Shown: positions 47,103-56,070 of the stretch, piece by piece | Position numbering within the stretch: the stretch's first letter is position 1 | How the letters are laid out: each line of letters begins with the position of its first letter | Assembly: GCA_022841375.1 (NCBI GenBank) | Contig: JALHRQ010000004.1 | Location: 186,001 to 250,000 of the forward strand | Reading direction: 5' to 3' | Source: Burkholderiales bacterium | GTDB lineage: Bacteria; Pseudomonadota; Gammaproteobacteria; Burkholderiales; SG8-41 | Length of the DNA: 64,000 nucleotides | Position numbers and translations under genes: made by a program | The notes under the pieces: generated by a model | What the model saw: only the letters and a program-made list of their open reading frames with translations | Databases searched by the model: none | What the model was told of the DNA's origin: nothing

Positions 47103-47951
47103 TTACCGCTGACCGCCGGCGGAACGCGCGGCTTCCCAGCCGAGTATCGCCGTCTTGCGCGCGCTGCCCCAGCGGTAGCCGCTAAGTGCGCCCGAGGCGC
47201 GGATGACGCGGTGGCAGGGGATCAGATAGGCGATGCTGTTGGCAGCGACAGCAGAACCGACGGCACGCGCCGCGTCGGGCTTGTCCAGCACTGCTGCAAT
47301 GTCGCTGTAGGTGGCCAAGGCGCCCGCGGGCAAGGCCAGCAACGCCCGCCACACCTGGATCTGGAAATTGCTGCCCTTGACCAGCACGGCCAGCGGTTCA
47401 TGGGTGCGTTGTGCGATCGGCGTGAATATCCGGCCGGCTGTTTTTGCTGTGGCTACGGGTTCATGGCGCAGCGTTGCGTGAGGCCACGCCTGATGCAGCA
47501 GTTCGGCGGCATGTTGTTGGTCATCGACAAAATGCAGCGCGCAGACGCCGCGGTCGGTGATGCCGATCACGACGCGGCCGAACGGCGTGTCATGCAAGCC
47601 CCAGCGGATGATGAGACCGGCGCCGCCGGTGCGCGCTTCGCCCGGCGTCAGCGCTTCCAGGGTGATGAACAGGTCATGCAGCCGGCCGGTGCCGGAGAGG
47701 CCGATGTCTGCACTGAGATCCAGCGTGTTGCGTGTTTCGGCGAGGCGGCGCTTGGCGTCTTCAATGGTGAGGAATTGCAGGAAACGTTTCGGACTGACGC
47801 CGGCCCAGCGGGTGAACAGGCGCTGGAAATGGTGTTCGCCGAGGCCGACGTGGCGGGCAATCGCGGCAAGATCGGGTTGCGCGGCCGCATTCGCGCGCAG
47901 GTATTCAATGGCGTCGGTGATGCGGCCGTAATCGTGATGGGTGAAGTTCAT
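47103..47951 (-). CDS. AraC-type HTH plus methylated-DNA cysteine methyltransferase (Ada-like)
   Basis: A 282-residue two-domain protein. Residues about 10-105 form an AraC-type helix-turn-helix region (LAAIARHVGLGEHHFQRLFTRW, VSPKRFLQFLTIEDAKRRLAE). The second domain is O6-alkylguanine-DNA alkyltransferase, with QIQVWRALLALPAGALATYS and the active site IPCHRVI (Cys246), then GALSGYRWG. The N-terminal Zn/Cys phosphotriester domain of E. coli Ada is absent. It repairs alkylated DNA by direct transfer to the cysteine and may regulate genes. It is the only gene with a clear DNA-binding regulator domain in the window. Confidence 0.93.
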   Translation of the reverse strand: MNFTHHDYGRITDAIEYLRANAAAQPDLAAIARHVGLGEHHFQRLFTRWAGVSPKRFLQFLTIEDAKRRLAETRNTLDLSADIGLSGTGRLHDLFITLEALTPGEARTGGAGLIIRWGLHDTPFGRVVIGITDRGVCALHFVDDQQHAAELLHQAWPHATLRHEPVATAKTAGRIFTPIAQRTHEPLAVLVKGSNFQIQVWRALLALPAGALATYSDIAAVLDKPDAARAVGSAVAANSIAYLIPCHRVIRASGALSGYRWGSARKTAILGWEAARSAGGQR

Positions 47952-48376
47952 GCCGCTAGAATAAGTCCGGCCAAGCGGTATGGCGACCCGTTTCTTGCGG
48001 TGTCAGGCTGTCGCGGCAGCTTGCGCCCGTCGTCGTCCGTGCCGCATTCAGTTCCCGCTCCATTGATCGTCAGGTTTCGGTTGCGCCGAAGCCAGCCATT
48101 TATGTGCGTTCTCGTACAGATGATCAGGCTTGTCGATGGGATAAGTATCAACTGTTACGGCAGTCCACCTACTGTTATCCCTGATAAAAAATGGCGACCT
48201 ATTCGTTCATGTTTTCCAACAGAAGCCTGGGGGTCATATTTCACGAACATGAACTTGCGCCTTGTTCCTTGTTGATAAGCGCTTCCTTGGGGGCCGGATT
48301 TCCGGATTTTTGCACCGTGCCGTATTTGCCGTGCTTCAGTAGCTGTGCTGTTGAACATTAATTCAAGGAAAAAATC
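47952..48376. other. 425-base gene-free region before the DUF3309 gene
   Basis: No coding frame with a ribosome site was found. The right-hand part is the likely promoter region of the DUF3309 and sorbosone-dehydrogenase-like genes. No terminator, operator palindrome or RNA gene was recognised, and it holds none of the dispersed repeats. Confidence 0.5.
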
Positions 48377-48535
48377 ATGGGTCTGGGAACCATACTGCTG
48401 GTCGTTCTGATTCTGATGCTGATCGGTGCCTTTCCGAGCTGGCCTCACAGTAAGGGCTGGGGTTATGGGCCGAGCGGGGGGTTGGGGCTGCTGGTGATCA
48501 TCATTGTCGTGCTGTTGTTGCTGGGGCGGATTTGA
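48377..48535 (+). CDS. DUF3309 small membrane protein
   Basis: A 52-residue protein. [20 protein letters not shown] is a membrane helix, [17 protein letters not shown] is the conserved middle of the DUF3309 family, and [15 protein letters not shown] is a second helix. AAGGAA lies seven bases before the ATG. The stop TGA overlaps the TTG start of the following sorbosone-dehydrogenase-like gene (TTGA), so translation is coupled. DUF3309 proteins are widespread in proteobacteria and have no known function. Confidence 0.9.
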   Translation: MGLGTILLVVLILMLIGAFPSWPHSKGWGYGPSGGLGLLVIIIVVLLLLGRI

Positions 48536-49884
48536 CGGGTAGTCCCAATGCCGCTGACAGGCAGGGGCGGCCGCTCTCGATAGCTGTTTTAATCGGCACG
48601 ATTTTATTTGCGTTGACCGGATGCGGCGATTTGGCCCGGCTGCCGGTCTCGGCCGGGACGGGGGCGAACCCCACATTGCCGTCGCCGCAACAGACGCTGA
48701 TCCCGACCGTAAATATAGCGCCTGCCAAAGGCTGGCCGGCGGGGGCCGCACCGCACCCGGCGCCGGGCACGCAAGTCGCGGCATTCGCTGACAGCCTCGA
48801 TCACCCGCGCTGGCTCTATGTTCTGCCTAACGGCGATGTGTTGGTGGCTGAGACCAATGCTCCGCCCAAGCCCGACGATGCCAGGGGATTCAAAAGCTGG
48901 CTGATGGGACTGATGATGAAAAGGGCGGGTGCCGGTACGCCCAGCGCCAATCGCATCACGCTGTTGCGCGATACCGATGGTGACGGCAAGGCTGATTTTC
49001 GTTCGGTGTTGCTGGAGGGTTTGCACTCGCCTTTCGGCATGGCCCTGGTCGGCAGTGATTTTTATGTCGCCAACTCCGATGCGGTGTTGCGATTTCCCTA
49101 TGCGGCGGGTGATACACGCATCACGGCAACCGGAATCAAGGTGGTGGATTTGCCTGCGGGTGCGATCAACCACCACTGGACCAAGAATCTGATCGCGAGT
49201 CCGGATGGAACCAGGCTTTACGTCACCGTGGGTTCGAACAGCAACGTCGCCGAACGCGGGATGGCCGTGGAGAAGGAGCGGGCAGCCATCTGGGAATTGG
49301 ATGTCAGGAGCGGCACACACCGGATATTCGCATCCGGTCTGCGCAATCCGAACGGCCTGGCCTGGGAGCCGCTTACCAAAGTGTTGTGGACCGTGGTCAA
49401 TGAACGGGATGAACTGGGCAGCGATCTGGTCCCGGACTATATGACTTCCGTGCACGACGGCGGATTTTATGGCTGGCCATACAGTTATTTCGGCCGGCAT
49501 GTTGATCAGCGTGTGCAACCGCAGCAGCCCGACCTCGTGGCCAAGGCCATTGTGCCGGACTATGCGCTGGGGCCGCATACCGCGCCGCTGGGTCTGACGG
49601 ACTCGGCCGGCGCCAAATTGCCTGCAGTGTTTGCCAACGGCATGTTCGTCGGTCAGCACGGTTCATGGAACCGCCGGCCGCACAGCGGCTACAAGGTGAT
49701 TTTTGTGCCGTTTGAACGCGGCAAACCTTCCGGCGCAGCGCCTGTAGACGTGCTGACCGGTTTTCTCAGCCAGGATGGTGATGCATACGGCCGGCCGGTT
49801 GGCGTGGCGATTGACAGGCAGGGCGCTTTGCTCGTGGCTGACGACGTCGGCAACGTGGTGTGGCGCGTTACCGCTCAGCGATGA
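48532..49884 (+). CDS. Sorbosone-dehydrogenase-like PQQ beta-propeller lipoprotein
   Basis: A 450-residue protein. A lipoprotein signal ([17 protein letters not shown], lipid Cys31) leads to a propeller of the soluble aldose/L-sorbosone dehydrogenase type: [83 protein letters not shown] and [20 protein letters not shown]. The HW/HG residues lie where PQQ or substrate sits in that family. The start is TTG at 48532, overlapping the DUF3309 stop. It would act in the periplasm on a sugar or aldehyde. PQQ dependence is inferred. Confidence 0.88.
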   Translation: MTGSPNAADRQGRPLSIAVLIGTILFALTGCGDLARLPVSAGTGANPTLPSPQQTLIPTVNIAPAKGWPAGAAPHPAPGTQVAAFADSLDHPRWLYVLPNGDVLVAETNAPPKPDDARGFKSWLMGLMMKRAGAGTPSANRITLLRDTDGDGKADFRSVLLEGLHSPFGMALVGSDFYVANSDAVLRFPYAAGDTRITATGIKVVDLPAGAINHHWTKNLIASPDGTRLYVTVGSNSNVAERGMAVEKERAAIWELDVRSGTHRIFASGLRNPNGLAWEPLTKVLWTVVNERDELGSDLVPDYMTSVHDGGFYGWPYSYFGRHVDQRVQPQQPDLVAKAIVPDYALGPHTAPLGLTDSAGAKLPAVFANGMFVGQHGSWNRRPHSGYKVIFVPFERGKPSGAAPVDVLTGFLSQDGDAYGRPVGVAIDRQGALLVADDVGNVVWRVTAQR

Positions 49885-50006
49885 GCTTGCGGGGGTGTTG
49901 GTGCATGCGCGTCAACGCACGGTGCAGCTTGCATGGACAACGATAATTTTCAGGGCTCGCGGACATTCATTGAAATTCAACAGCACCATCAACCAAGGAG
50001 TTAGCA

Positions 50007-50210
50007 ATGAACAGCATGCTTAAAGTGATCGAAGTGATAGCCGAGTCCGACAAAAGCTGGGAGGACGCGGCGGCCAATGCGCTGGCTCACGCCAGCAAAA
50101 CCCTGAAGGGTATAAAGTCGATCTACATCAAGGATATGCAGGCCAAGGTCGACAAAAACAAAATAGTTAAGTATCGCGTCAACGCCAACATCAGTTTTTT
50201 GCTCAAATAA
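50007..50210 (+). CDS. Dodecin-family flavin-binding protein
   Basis: A 67-residue protein of the dodecin family: MLKVIEVIAESDKSWEDAAA has the flavin-stacking tryptophan (Trp18), and IKSIYIKDMQAKVDKNKIVK and YRVNANISFLLK complete the beta-alpha-beta-beta fold. CCAAGGAGTTAGCA precedes the ATG, a strong ribosome site. Dodecins form twelve-subunit shells that store or buffer flavins in the cytoplasm. The gene is single, 122 bases after the propeller gene. Confidence 0.92.
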   Translation: MNSMLKVIEVIAESDKSWEDAAANALAHASKTLKGIKSIYIKDMQAKVDKNKIVKYRVNANISFLLK

Positions 50211-50342
50211 ACGGATGGCGCGGCGCAGTCGCGGCTGACGATCACGGTTTCCGGCAAATGACGCCGCTTTTTTGCGGCGAAGTGTTTGCGCAGGCGGCGC
50301 TGCCTGCCCGATAAACGGCGGCTGCTGCCAGCGTTTAATCCG

Positions 50343-52166
50343 CTACCGCGGATTCTTGCGGCGGTCGCCGGCCGGCGGCGGCGCCACTTTCAGGATTTCA
50401 TCGATGGTCGTCACGCCGGCGGCGATTTTCATCGCGCCGCTGATGCGCAAAGGCTTCATGCCGTCCTTGAACGCCGCTTCGCGCATGACTTCAAGGTCTG
50501 CGGATGCGACCAGGTGGTCACGCAGTCCCGGGCTCATCACCAGCATTTCATAAATGCCGATGCGGCCCATGTAACCGGTCATCCGGCATTCGAGGCAGCC
50601 CTTGTTGATATAAGTCTGGCCTTTCGGGTTGGTCGCTTTCCACGGTGCGACCAGCGTGTCCCACAGTTCATCATCGTAGTCGTGCTTTTCCTTGCAGTGC
50701 GGGCACAGTGTGCGCACCAGGCGCTGCGCCATCACGCCGAGCAGCGTCGACTGCAGCAGGTATGGCGGCACGCCGAGGTCGAGCAGACGGGTGACCGCGG
50801 ACGGCGCGTCGTTGGTATGCAGCGTCGACAGTACCAGGTGGCCGGTGAGCGCGGCCTGAATCGCCATTTCGGCGGTCTCCAGATCGCGGATCTCGCCGAC
50901 CATCACGATGTCCGGATCCTGGCGCATCAGCGTGCGAATGCCGGCGGCGAAGTCGACGCCGATCGCCGACTGCACCTGCATCTGGTTGAAACTGGGCTCG
51001 ACCATCTCGATCGGGTCTTCGATGGTGCAGACATTGACGTCGGGCGCGGCGAGCTTTTTCAGCGTCGAATACAGCGTCGTCGTTTTGCCCGAGCCGGTGG
51101 GTCCGGTGACGAGAATGATGCCGTGCGGGGCGGCGGAGATCTGCGCCCATTTTTTTTCTTCTTCATCGGAAAAACCGAGTTCGCGATAATCCTTGACCAG
51201 GTTTTCCGGACTGAAGATCCGCATCACCAGCTTTTCACCGAATGCGGTGGGCATGGTCGACAGCCGCAGTTCGACCTCGTCGCCGTCGGGCGTGATGGTT
51301 TTCAGCCGGCCGTCCTGCGGGCGGCGTTTTTCAACAACGTCCATGCGGCCGAGAATCTTGATGCGCGAGGTCATCGCCGCCATGACTGGGGTCGGAATCT
51401 GATAGACCAGGTGCAGGGCGCCGTCGATGCGGAAGCGGACGTTGCCCACTTCGCGACGCGGTTCGATGTGGATGTCGCTGGCGCGCTGTTCGAAGGCGTA
51501 ATTGAACAGCCAGTCGCAGATGTGGACGATGTGCTGGTCGTTGGCGTCGAGCTGGCCGCTGCGCCCCAGCTGTACCAGCTGCTCGAAATTGGCGATATCC
51601 GAGACCGAGCTGCCCTTGTCTTTGTCGGTGGCGCCTTTGACCGAGCGGGCGAGGTTGTAGAACTCGACGATATAACCCTGGATGTCGACCGGATTGGCGA
51701 TCACCCGCTTGATGTCGAGCCGCAGCACCTGTTTCAGCGAAGCTTCCCAGCTGCGCACGCCGGGATCGGCGGTGGCGATGGTCGCTTCGCGCGTGTTGAC
51801 GGAAATCGGCAGGATTTTGTAGCGCGCCGCGTAGGCGTTCGACATCACCTTGGTTACCGCGGTGAAGTCGATCTTGAACGGATCAATGTGCAGATAGGGC
51901 AACGCGGATTTTTCGGCGAGCCATTGCATCAGTACTTCAATGCCCAGCAGCTTGCGGGGATTGCGCGGGTCTTTCCATTTTTGATCGGCGACGACCATCA
52001 GGGGATGCGCCTCGGACTTGCTGAAGCGGCGGTTGGCGACCAGTTTTTCGGCATCTTCCCGCGGCACCATGTTGTCGGCGATCAGATCGGCGACGACCTG
52101 GGCCAGTGTCAGCGGTTGATCGCCTTGTGCAGGCGGAGTGGGGGGCAGAGGTTGAACGGTGGCCAT
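50343..52166 (-). CDS. GspE/PilB-family secretion or pilus ATPase
   Basis: A 607-residue ATPase counted from the ATG at 52166 (a TTG 18 bases upstream is possible; neither has a strong ribosome site). The N-terminal MshEN-like domain covers about 20-175, then SDIHIEPRREVGNVRFRIDG begins the ATPase domain. Walker A GPTGSGKT is at 355-362, the Asp box near 384, Walker B DPDIVMVGEIRD at 417-428, and a zinc site at Cys488, Cys491, Cys524 and Cys527. It powers assembly of a pilus or type II pseudopilus. No gspF/pilC partner is nearby, but a pilin-like gene is at 29939-30490. Confidence 0.92.
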   Translation of the reverse strand: MATVQPLPPTPPAQGDQPLTLAQVVADLIADNMVPREDAEKLVANRRFSKSEAHPLMVVADQKWKDPRNPRKLLGIEVLMQWLAEKSALPYLHIDPFKIDFTAVTKVMSNAYAARYKILPISVNTREATIATADPGVRSWEASLKQVLRLDIKRVIANPVDIQGYIVEFYNLARSVKGATDKDKGSSVSDIANFEQLVQLGRSGQLDANDQHIVHICDWLFNYAFEQRASDIHIEPRREVGNVRFRIDGALHLVYQIPTPVMAAMTSRIKILGRMDVVEKRRPQDGRLKTITPDGDEVELRLSTMPTAFGEKLVMRIFSPENLVKDYRELGFSDEEEKKWAQISAAPHGIILVTGPTGSGKTTTLYSTLKKLAAPDVNVCTIEDPIEMVEPSFNQMQVQSAIGVDFAAGIRTLMRQDPDIVMVGEIRDLETAEMAIQAALTGHLVLSTLHTNDAPSAVTRLLDLGVPPYLLQSTLLGVMAQRLVRTLCPHCKEKHDYDDELWDTLVAPWKATNPKGQTYINKGCLECRMTGYMGRIGIYEMLVMSPGLRDHLVASADLEVMREAAFKDGMKPLRISGAMKIAAGVTTIDEILKVAPPPAGDRRKNPR

Positions 52167-52256
52167 GAGTGAAGAATATACCAATATTCAATGATTTACG
52201 GATGATTCGCGAGCACGGCTGGGGTTGTGGCCGAGTTTGCGGCTACAGGATGAGTA

Positions 52257-52303
52257 TGCACTGTTAATGTGCGTAAAAATCCATATTGCACTGATAAAGT
52301 GCA
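52257..52303 (+). promoter_or_regulatory. Two NtrC-like binding sites upstream of the ammonium transporter gene
   Basis: TGCACT-GATAA-AGTGCA (52287-52303) fits the NtrC palindrome TGCACY-N5-RGTGCA exactly. TGCACT-GTTAA-TGTGCG (52257-52273) matches its left half fully and its right half in part. The sites are 30 bases apart centre to centre, about three helical turns, and lie 106-152 bases before the transporter ATG, a normal enhancer position. Confidence 0.65.
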
Positions 52304-52355
52304 AACTAGGACGAATGTTTTGCATAATATTTAATAAAAACAATGGATTGGTTTG

Positions 52356-52371
52356 TAGAACAGTAATTGCT
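52356..52371 (+). promoter_or_regulatory. Weak sigma-54-like promoter of the ammonium transporter gene
   Basis: TAGAAC-N5-TTGCT resembles the -24/-12 consensus TGGCAC-N5-TTGCT with a perfect -12 part but AG instead of GG at -24. A start near 52383 would leave a short leader ahead of the ribosome site AGGGGGA (52394-52400). The NtrC-like sites just upstream support it. Confidence 0.4.
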
Positions 52372-52408
52372 TGATACAAGCGGTCATTTTTTCAGGGGGA
52401 GAACAATA

Positions 52409-53611
52409 ATGGAAGCCGTCAAAGTCAGTACCGACACACTGTTCATATTGCTGGGCGCAATCATGGTGCTGGCCATGCATTCGGGATTTGCGTTCCTGGA
52501 ACTGGGCACGGTGCGGCGCAAGAATCAGGTCAATGCGCTGGTCAAAATCCTCAGCGATTTCGCCGTCTCGACGATTGTTTATTTTTTCATTGGTTACGGC
52601 GTCGCCTACGGCGTGTCGTTCATGGTCGGTGCCGAACAACTGGCGCAGAAAAGCGGCTTCGAAGTCACCAAGTTCTTTTTCCTGCTGACTTTCGCGGCAG
52701 CGGTGCCGGCGATCATTTCCGGCGGCATTGCTGAACGCGCCAAATTCAACCCGCAGTTGATTGCGACGATGGTGATCGTCGGCTTCATCTACCCCTTCTT
52801 CGAGGGTATTGCCTGGAACGACCGTTATGGCATCCAGCCGTGGATCGAAGCGACGACCGGCGCCAAGTTTCATGATTTCGCCGGTTCGGTGGTGGTGCAC
52901 GCTGTCGGCGGCTGGCTGGCGCTGGGCGCGGTGATTCTGCTCGGACCGCGCATCGGCCGTTATCCGAAAGAGGGCGGCGTGATGGCGCATCCGCCGTCGA
53001 GCATCCCGTTCCTTGCATTGGGCGCGTGGATTCTGACCGTGGGCTGGTTCGGCTTCAATGTGATGTCGGCGCAGACCATCGACAAGATTTCAGGTCTGGT
53101 TGCGGTCAATTCGCTGATGGCGATGTCCGGCGGTATCGTGGTCGCGCTGGTGGTGGGTCGCAACGATCCGGGCTTTGTGCACAACGGTCCGCTGGCCGGG
53201 TTGGTCGCAGTATGTGCCGGGTCCGACGTGATGCATCCGGCGGGCGCGCTGGCCACCGGCGGCATTGCCGGCGGGCTGTTTGTCTACATGTTCACGCTGA
53301 CCCAGAACAAACTGAAGATCGATGACGTTTTGGGCGTGTGGCCGCTGCACGGCCTGTGCGGCGCCTGGGGCGGCATTGCCTGCGGCATCTTCGGTTCAAA
53401 GGCGCTGGGCGGTCTGGGTGGGGTCAGCATGACAGCGCAGTTGATCGGCACCGGGCTGGGCGTACTGATTGCGCTGGTCGGCGGCTTTGTCGTCTACGGG
53501 GTGCTGAAGGCAACGATGGGCATACGCCTCGATCGCGAGGAGGAGTTCAATGGATCCGATCTTTCAATCCATAAAATTGGAGCTACACCCGACCGCGAAG
53601 CGAACTGGTAA
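52409..53611 (+). CDS. amtB: Ammonium transporter (Amt/Rh family)
   Basis: A 400-residue membrane protein with about eleven helices. SGFAFLELGTVRRKNQVNAL is the first signature region, WNDRYGIQPWIEATTGAKFHDFAGSVVVHAVGG carries the conserved histidine, and GVWPLHGLCGAWGGIACGIF near the end holds the second pore histidine. The ATG at 52409 follows AGGGGGA. It imports ammonia/ammonium. A glnK gene, usually paired with amt, is not found next to it. The upstream NtrC-like sites indicate nitrogen control. A 145-base nested inverted repeat follows the stop. Confidence 0.93.
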   Translation: MEAVKVSTDTLFILLGAIMVLAMHSGFAFLELGTVRRKNQVNALVKILSDFAVSTIVYFFIGYGVAYGVSFMVGAEQLAQKSGFEVTKFFFLLTFAAAVPAIISGGIAERAKFNPQLIATMVIVGFIYPFFEGIAWNDRYGIQPWIEATTGAKFHDFAGSVVVHAVGGWLALGAVILLGPRIGRYPKEGGVMAHPPSSIPFLALGAWILTVGWFGFNVMSAQTIDKISGLVAVNSLMAMSGGIVVALVVGRNDPGFVHNGPLAGLVAVCAGSDVMHPAGALATGGIAGGLFVYMFTLTQNKLKIDDVLGVWPLHGLCGAWGGIACGIFGSKALGGLGGVSMTAQLIGTGLGVLIALVGGFVVYGVLKATMGIRLDREEEFNGSDLSIHKIGATPDREANW

Positions 53612-53755
53612 AAATCGCCGGATAACCTAAGCGCAGTCGAATCGCGGCGTCGCGTGCTCGCCGAATACCTCGCCTAACCGCGAAGTTATGTCTCGGCATT
53701 CGGCTGCGCGGCTCCTTGCGCTTCGACTTGCTCGCTACGGTTCTTCGGCGATTTT
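53611..53755. repeat. Nested inverted-repeat element after the ammonium transporter gene
   Basis: Three nested stems span 145 bases: AAAATCGCCG/CGGCGATTTT (53611-53620, 53746-53755), an interrupted AGTCGAA/TTCGACT pairing near 53635 and 53722, and GCCGAAT/ATTCGGC (53660-53666, 53698-53704). The outer arm begins on the last base of the transporter stop codon. It could act as a terminator-like fold or be a small inactive mobile element. Confidence 0.6.
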
Positions 53756-53774
53756 GGCGGTCTGATTAATTTGA

Positions 53775-54632
53775 TCAGAACGTCGCCGTGCCGCGCATTG
53801 CATAGCAGCCAGCGGCGTTCGCGGTCCACAGTTCCACCGAGTTGCCATCGGCCGACGGCTGACCGTTGACGCTGAATTTTTCCTGATGAAAGACCGGATG
53901 CGTGGCACGGTAATCGAGTGTACGCACCGGCCGCGGATCATGGCGGCGGCATAAATCAAGCAATAACGTCGTCTGCAGCGGTCCGTGCACGATCAGCCCC
54001 GGATAACCTTCGACCTCGCGGCAGTAATCGATGTCGTAATGGATGCGGTGGGCGTTGAAAATAAGCGCCGAGTAACGGAACAGTGCCGCTTCGTTGGTTT
54101 CAACTTCGCGCCGCCAAGCCGCTTGTTGCGGCGCGGGTTTTCCCGCTGGCGGCGTTGCGCCTTTTGTCGCGGCGTCGCGGTAAACGATGTCATGTTCTTC
54201 GACGATGGCGACAGTACCGGCCGACGTCACGGTATGACGCACGGTGACAAACACCAGGTTGCCGCTGCTGCCGGATTTGGCTTCCACCGACAGGATTTCG
54301 GATTCGCGGCGAATGGTGTCGCCTACGTGCACCGGAGCGCGGAAATCAATACGTCCGCCGGCCCACATGCGTCGCGGCAGTGATACCGGCGGCAGAAAGC
54401 CGCCGCGTTTGGGGTGACCGTCATGGCCGAGTTCGGTGTTGGTCGCGGTTTCAAGGAAATACAGCCAGTGGCCGCTGTGCGGAATGGCGTCGCCCGCTCT
54501 CGGGCGTGGATCGCTGCGGTCGAGTGTTGCCGCCAGCGCAGCCACCGGGAATGCAGTGGCAATGTCGTCGTGAGTCTCCTGTTTGCCGATCCAGGTGCGC
54601 AGGTGATCAAGGTCGATGATGTTGTTGGACAT
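53775..54632 (-). CDS. FAS1-like/MaoC acyl-CoA hydratase (mesaconyl-C4-CoA hydratase-like)
   Basis: A 285-residue hydratase of the HTD2/FAS1-like type. HSGHWLYFLETATNTELGHD and the segment PPVSLPRRMWAGGRIDFRAPV belong to the N-terminal hot-dog, and ALIFNAHRIHYDIDYCREVE, with IVHGPLQTTLLLDL, is the catalytic C-terminal motif (N-x-H-R-I-H-Y-D). Relatives hydrate mesaconyl-C4-CoA or itaconyl-CoA. GGGGGA precedes the ATG at 54632. It starts 13 bases after the stop of a MmgE/PrpD gene, so the two are probably one operon acting on a branched dicarboxylate. Confidence 0.85.
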   Translation of the reverse strand: MSNNIIDLDHLRTWIGKQETHDDIATAFPVAALAATLDRSDPRPRAGDAIPHSGHWLYFLETATNTELGHDGHPKRGGFLPPVSLPRRMWAGGRIDFRAPVHVGDTIRRESEILSVEAKSGSSGNLVFVTVRHTVTSAGTVAIVEEHDIVYRDAATKGATPPAGKPAPQQAAWRREVETNEAALFRYSALIFNAHRIHYDIDYCREVEGYPGLIVHGPLQTTLLLDLCRRHDPRPVRTLDYRATHPVFHQEKFSVNGQPSADGNSVELWTANAAGCYAMRGTATF

Positions 54633-54645
54633 GGTTTTCCCCCGT

Positions 54646-56070
54646 TCAGCCCAGCGCCAGCACGCGGGCGAGGTCGCGCGCGTTGTGGCGGTCCATGCCG
54701 AGAACGGCGTCACGGATGCGTGTGGCCTGCGGTTTTGAAATCACCAGTGAAGCGTTGTCGTAGAACTTTTCGGTGATGTCTTCCGCCGAAAGTGCGCGTT
54801 CGCCGGCGCCGCGGTTGATTTTTTCCATGTGTACCAGCTCACGGCCGTCTTTGGTGGTGACGACAACGCCACCTGAAAAGTATTTCGGGAATGCCGAATC
54901 CGGATCCGCCTCGTGGTGCACCTTTTGTGCAAGCGCGAGGATCGCCGGATCGTTTAGAGCATCGGTTTCCAGTTCTGAAAAACCGAACTTGCCGCGCACG
55001 AAACACGCAGCGAGCACGAACTGCACGCTGAACTTGGCCATGTAGTCCGACACCGGGCGGCGGCGCATTTCCGGCGGCTCGGCGATGTAATGGAAGGTTT
55101 CGGGGTGCAGCAGTGCGCGCACCTTGACGATGTCCTCGGGTTTCACGTTGTGCTTGCGGCGGATCGCCAGCGCGGAGTCGGCGCAGGCATGCAGCAGATG
55201 GCAGATCGGGAACGGTTTGATCGCGACTTCCTTGAGCAGCCATTCCTCGCCGAGCCTGCGCGTCATCGCGCCCATGTCGACTTCATTGAACCGGGTGCCG
55301 GTGTGCGAACGGAAAATGCCGTCGGCGCCTTCGTAGATTTTGCGGGTGCCGACAAAACCGCCGCTGGCCAGCCCCGCGGCAGTGATGCCGCCGACGCCGG
55401 CCCAGGCCGGATGCAGGCGTTTGTTCCAGGCGCCGTCAGCACGGTGTTCGGAGATCGCCGAGGCGGTGCTGCCGGCGAAGCCCTGCGCATATTGCAGGCG
55501 TTGCGGACTCAGGTTGAACAGCTTTCCGGCGGCGACGGCGCAACCGAAATGGCCGGCGATTCCGGTGGTGTGGAAACCCTGGGTGTGCATGGTGCCGGCG
55601 GCAGCAACACCCAGTCGTGTGGCGATTTCAACGCCGAGGATGTATGCCATCAGCAGATCGGCGCCGGAGGCGTCGCGTTTTTCGGCGACGCCGAGTGAAC
55701 AGGGGAAAGCACTGGCCGTCGGATGGACGATGGCGCCGGGGTGGGTGTCGTCGTAATCGAGGCCGTGGGCGAGGATGCCGTTCATCAGCACGGCATCACG
55801 CATCGGCAATTTGACGTTCATGCCGATGACGCTGTTGTTGCCGCCTTCGGCGATGTTGCTGATGCCCGACAGCGCATGCTGTGCAAAATCGAACCGTGTT
55901 GCGGCCAGCGCAGTGCCCGCTACATCCAGCACATGCAGCTTGGCGCAATCGCGTACGTCTGCCGGGATGTTGTCCGGCGTCAGGTTGGCGGCGAATTCAG
56001 CAATCTGCTGCGAAATAGAGAGTGTGGTGTCCGGTGCTTGGGCTGCGGCGGGTGCGGGCTGTGTGGGCAT
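54646..56070 (-). CDS. MmgE/PrpD-family protein 2
   Basis: A 474-residue MmgE/PrpD protein, start chosen at 56070 for family length. NGILAHGLDYDDTHPGAIVHP is the active-site loop, HTTGIAGHFGCAVAAGKLF and RLHPAWAGVGGITAAGL follow, with IKPFPICHLLHACADSALA later. The family includes 2-methylcitrate dehydratase and itaconate-forming cis-aconitate decarboxylase; a hydratase of the mesaconyl/itaconyl-CoA type is encoded downstream by 13 bases. This suggests handling of a methylated C5 or C7 dicarboxylate. It is distinct from the PrpD copy at 15442. Confidence 0.92.
   Translation of the reverse strand: MPTQPAPAAAQAPDTTLSISQQIAEFAANLTPDNIPADVRDCAKLHVLDVAGTALAATRFDFAQHALSGISNIAEGGNNSVIGMNVKLPMRDAVLMNGILAHGLDYDDTHPGAIVHPTASAFPCSLGVAEKRDASGADLLMAYILGVEIATRLGVAAAGTMHTQGFHTTGIAGHFGCAVAAGKLFNLSPQRLQYAQGFAGSTASAISEHRADGAWNKRLHPAWAGVGGITAAGLASGGFVGTRKIYEGADGIFRSHTGTRFNEVDMGAMTRRLGEEWLLKEVAIKPFPICHLLHACADSALAIRRKHNVKPEDIVKVRALLHPETFHYIAEPPEMRRRPVSDYMAKFSVQFVLAACFVRGKFGFSELETDALNDPAILALAQKVHHEADPDSAFPKYFSGGVVVTTKDGRELVHMEKINRGAGERALSAEDITEKFYDNASLVISKPQATRIRDAVLGMDRHNARDLARVLALG

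Noticed and set aside
50286-52172. 628-codon plus-strand open frame
   Set aside because: It is antisense to the GspE/PilB ATPase, which has complete motifs; the plus frame has no recognisable domain.
52312-52340. AGGACGAATGTTTTGCAT as the sigma-54 promoter of amt
   Set aside because: The GG-to-GC spacing is one base too long; the 52356-52371 element fits spacing better.
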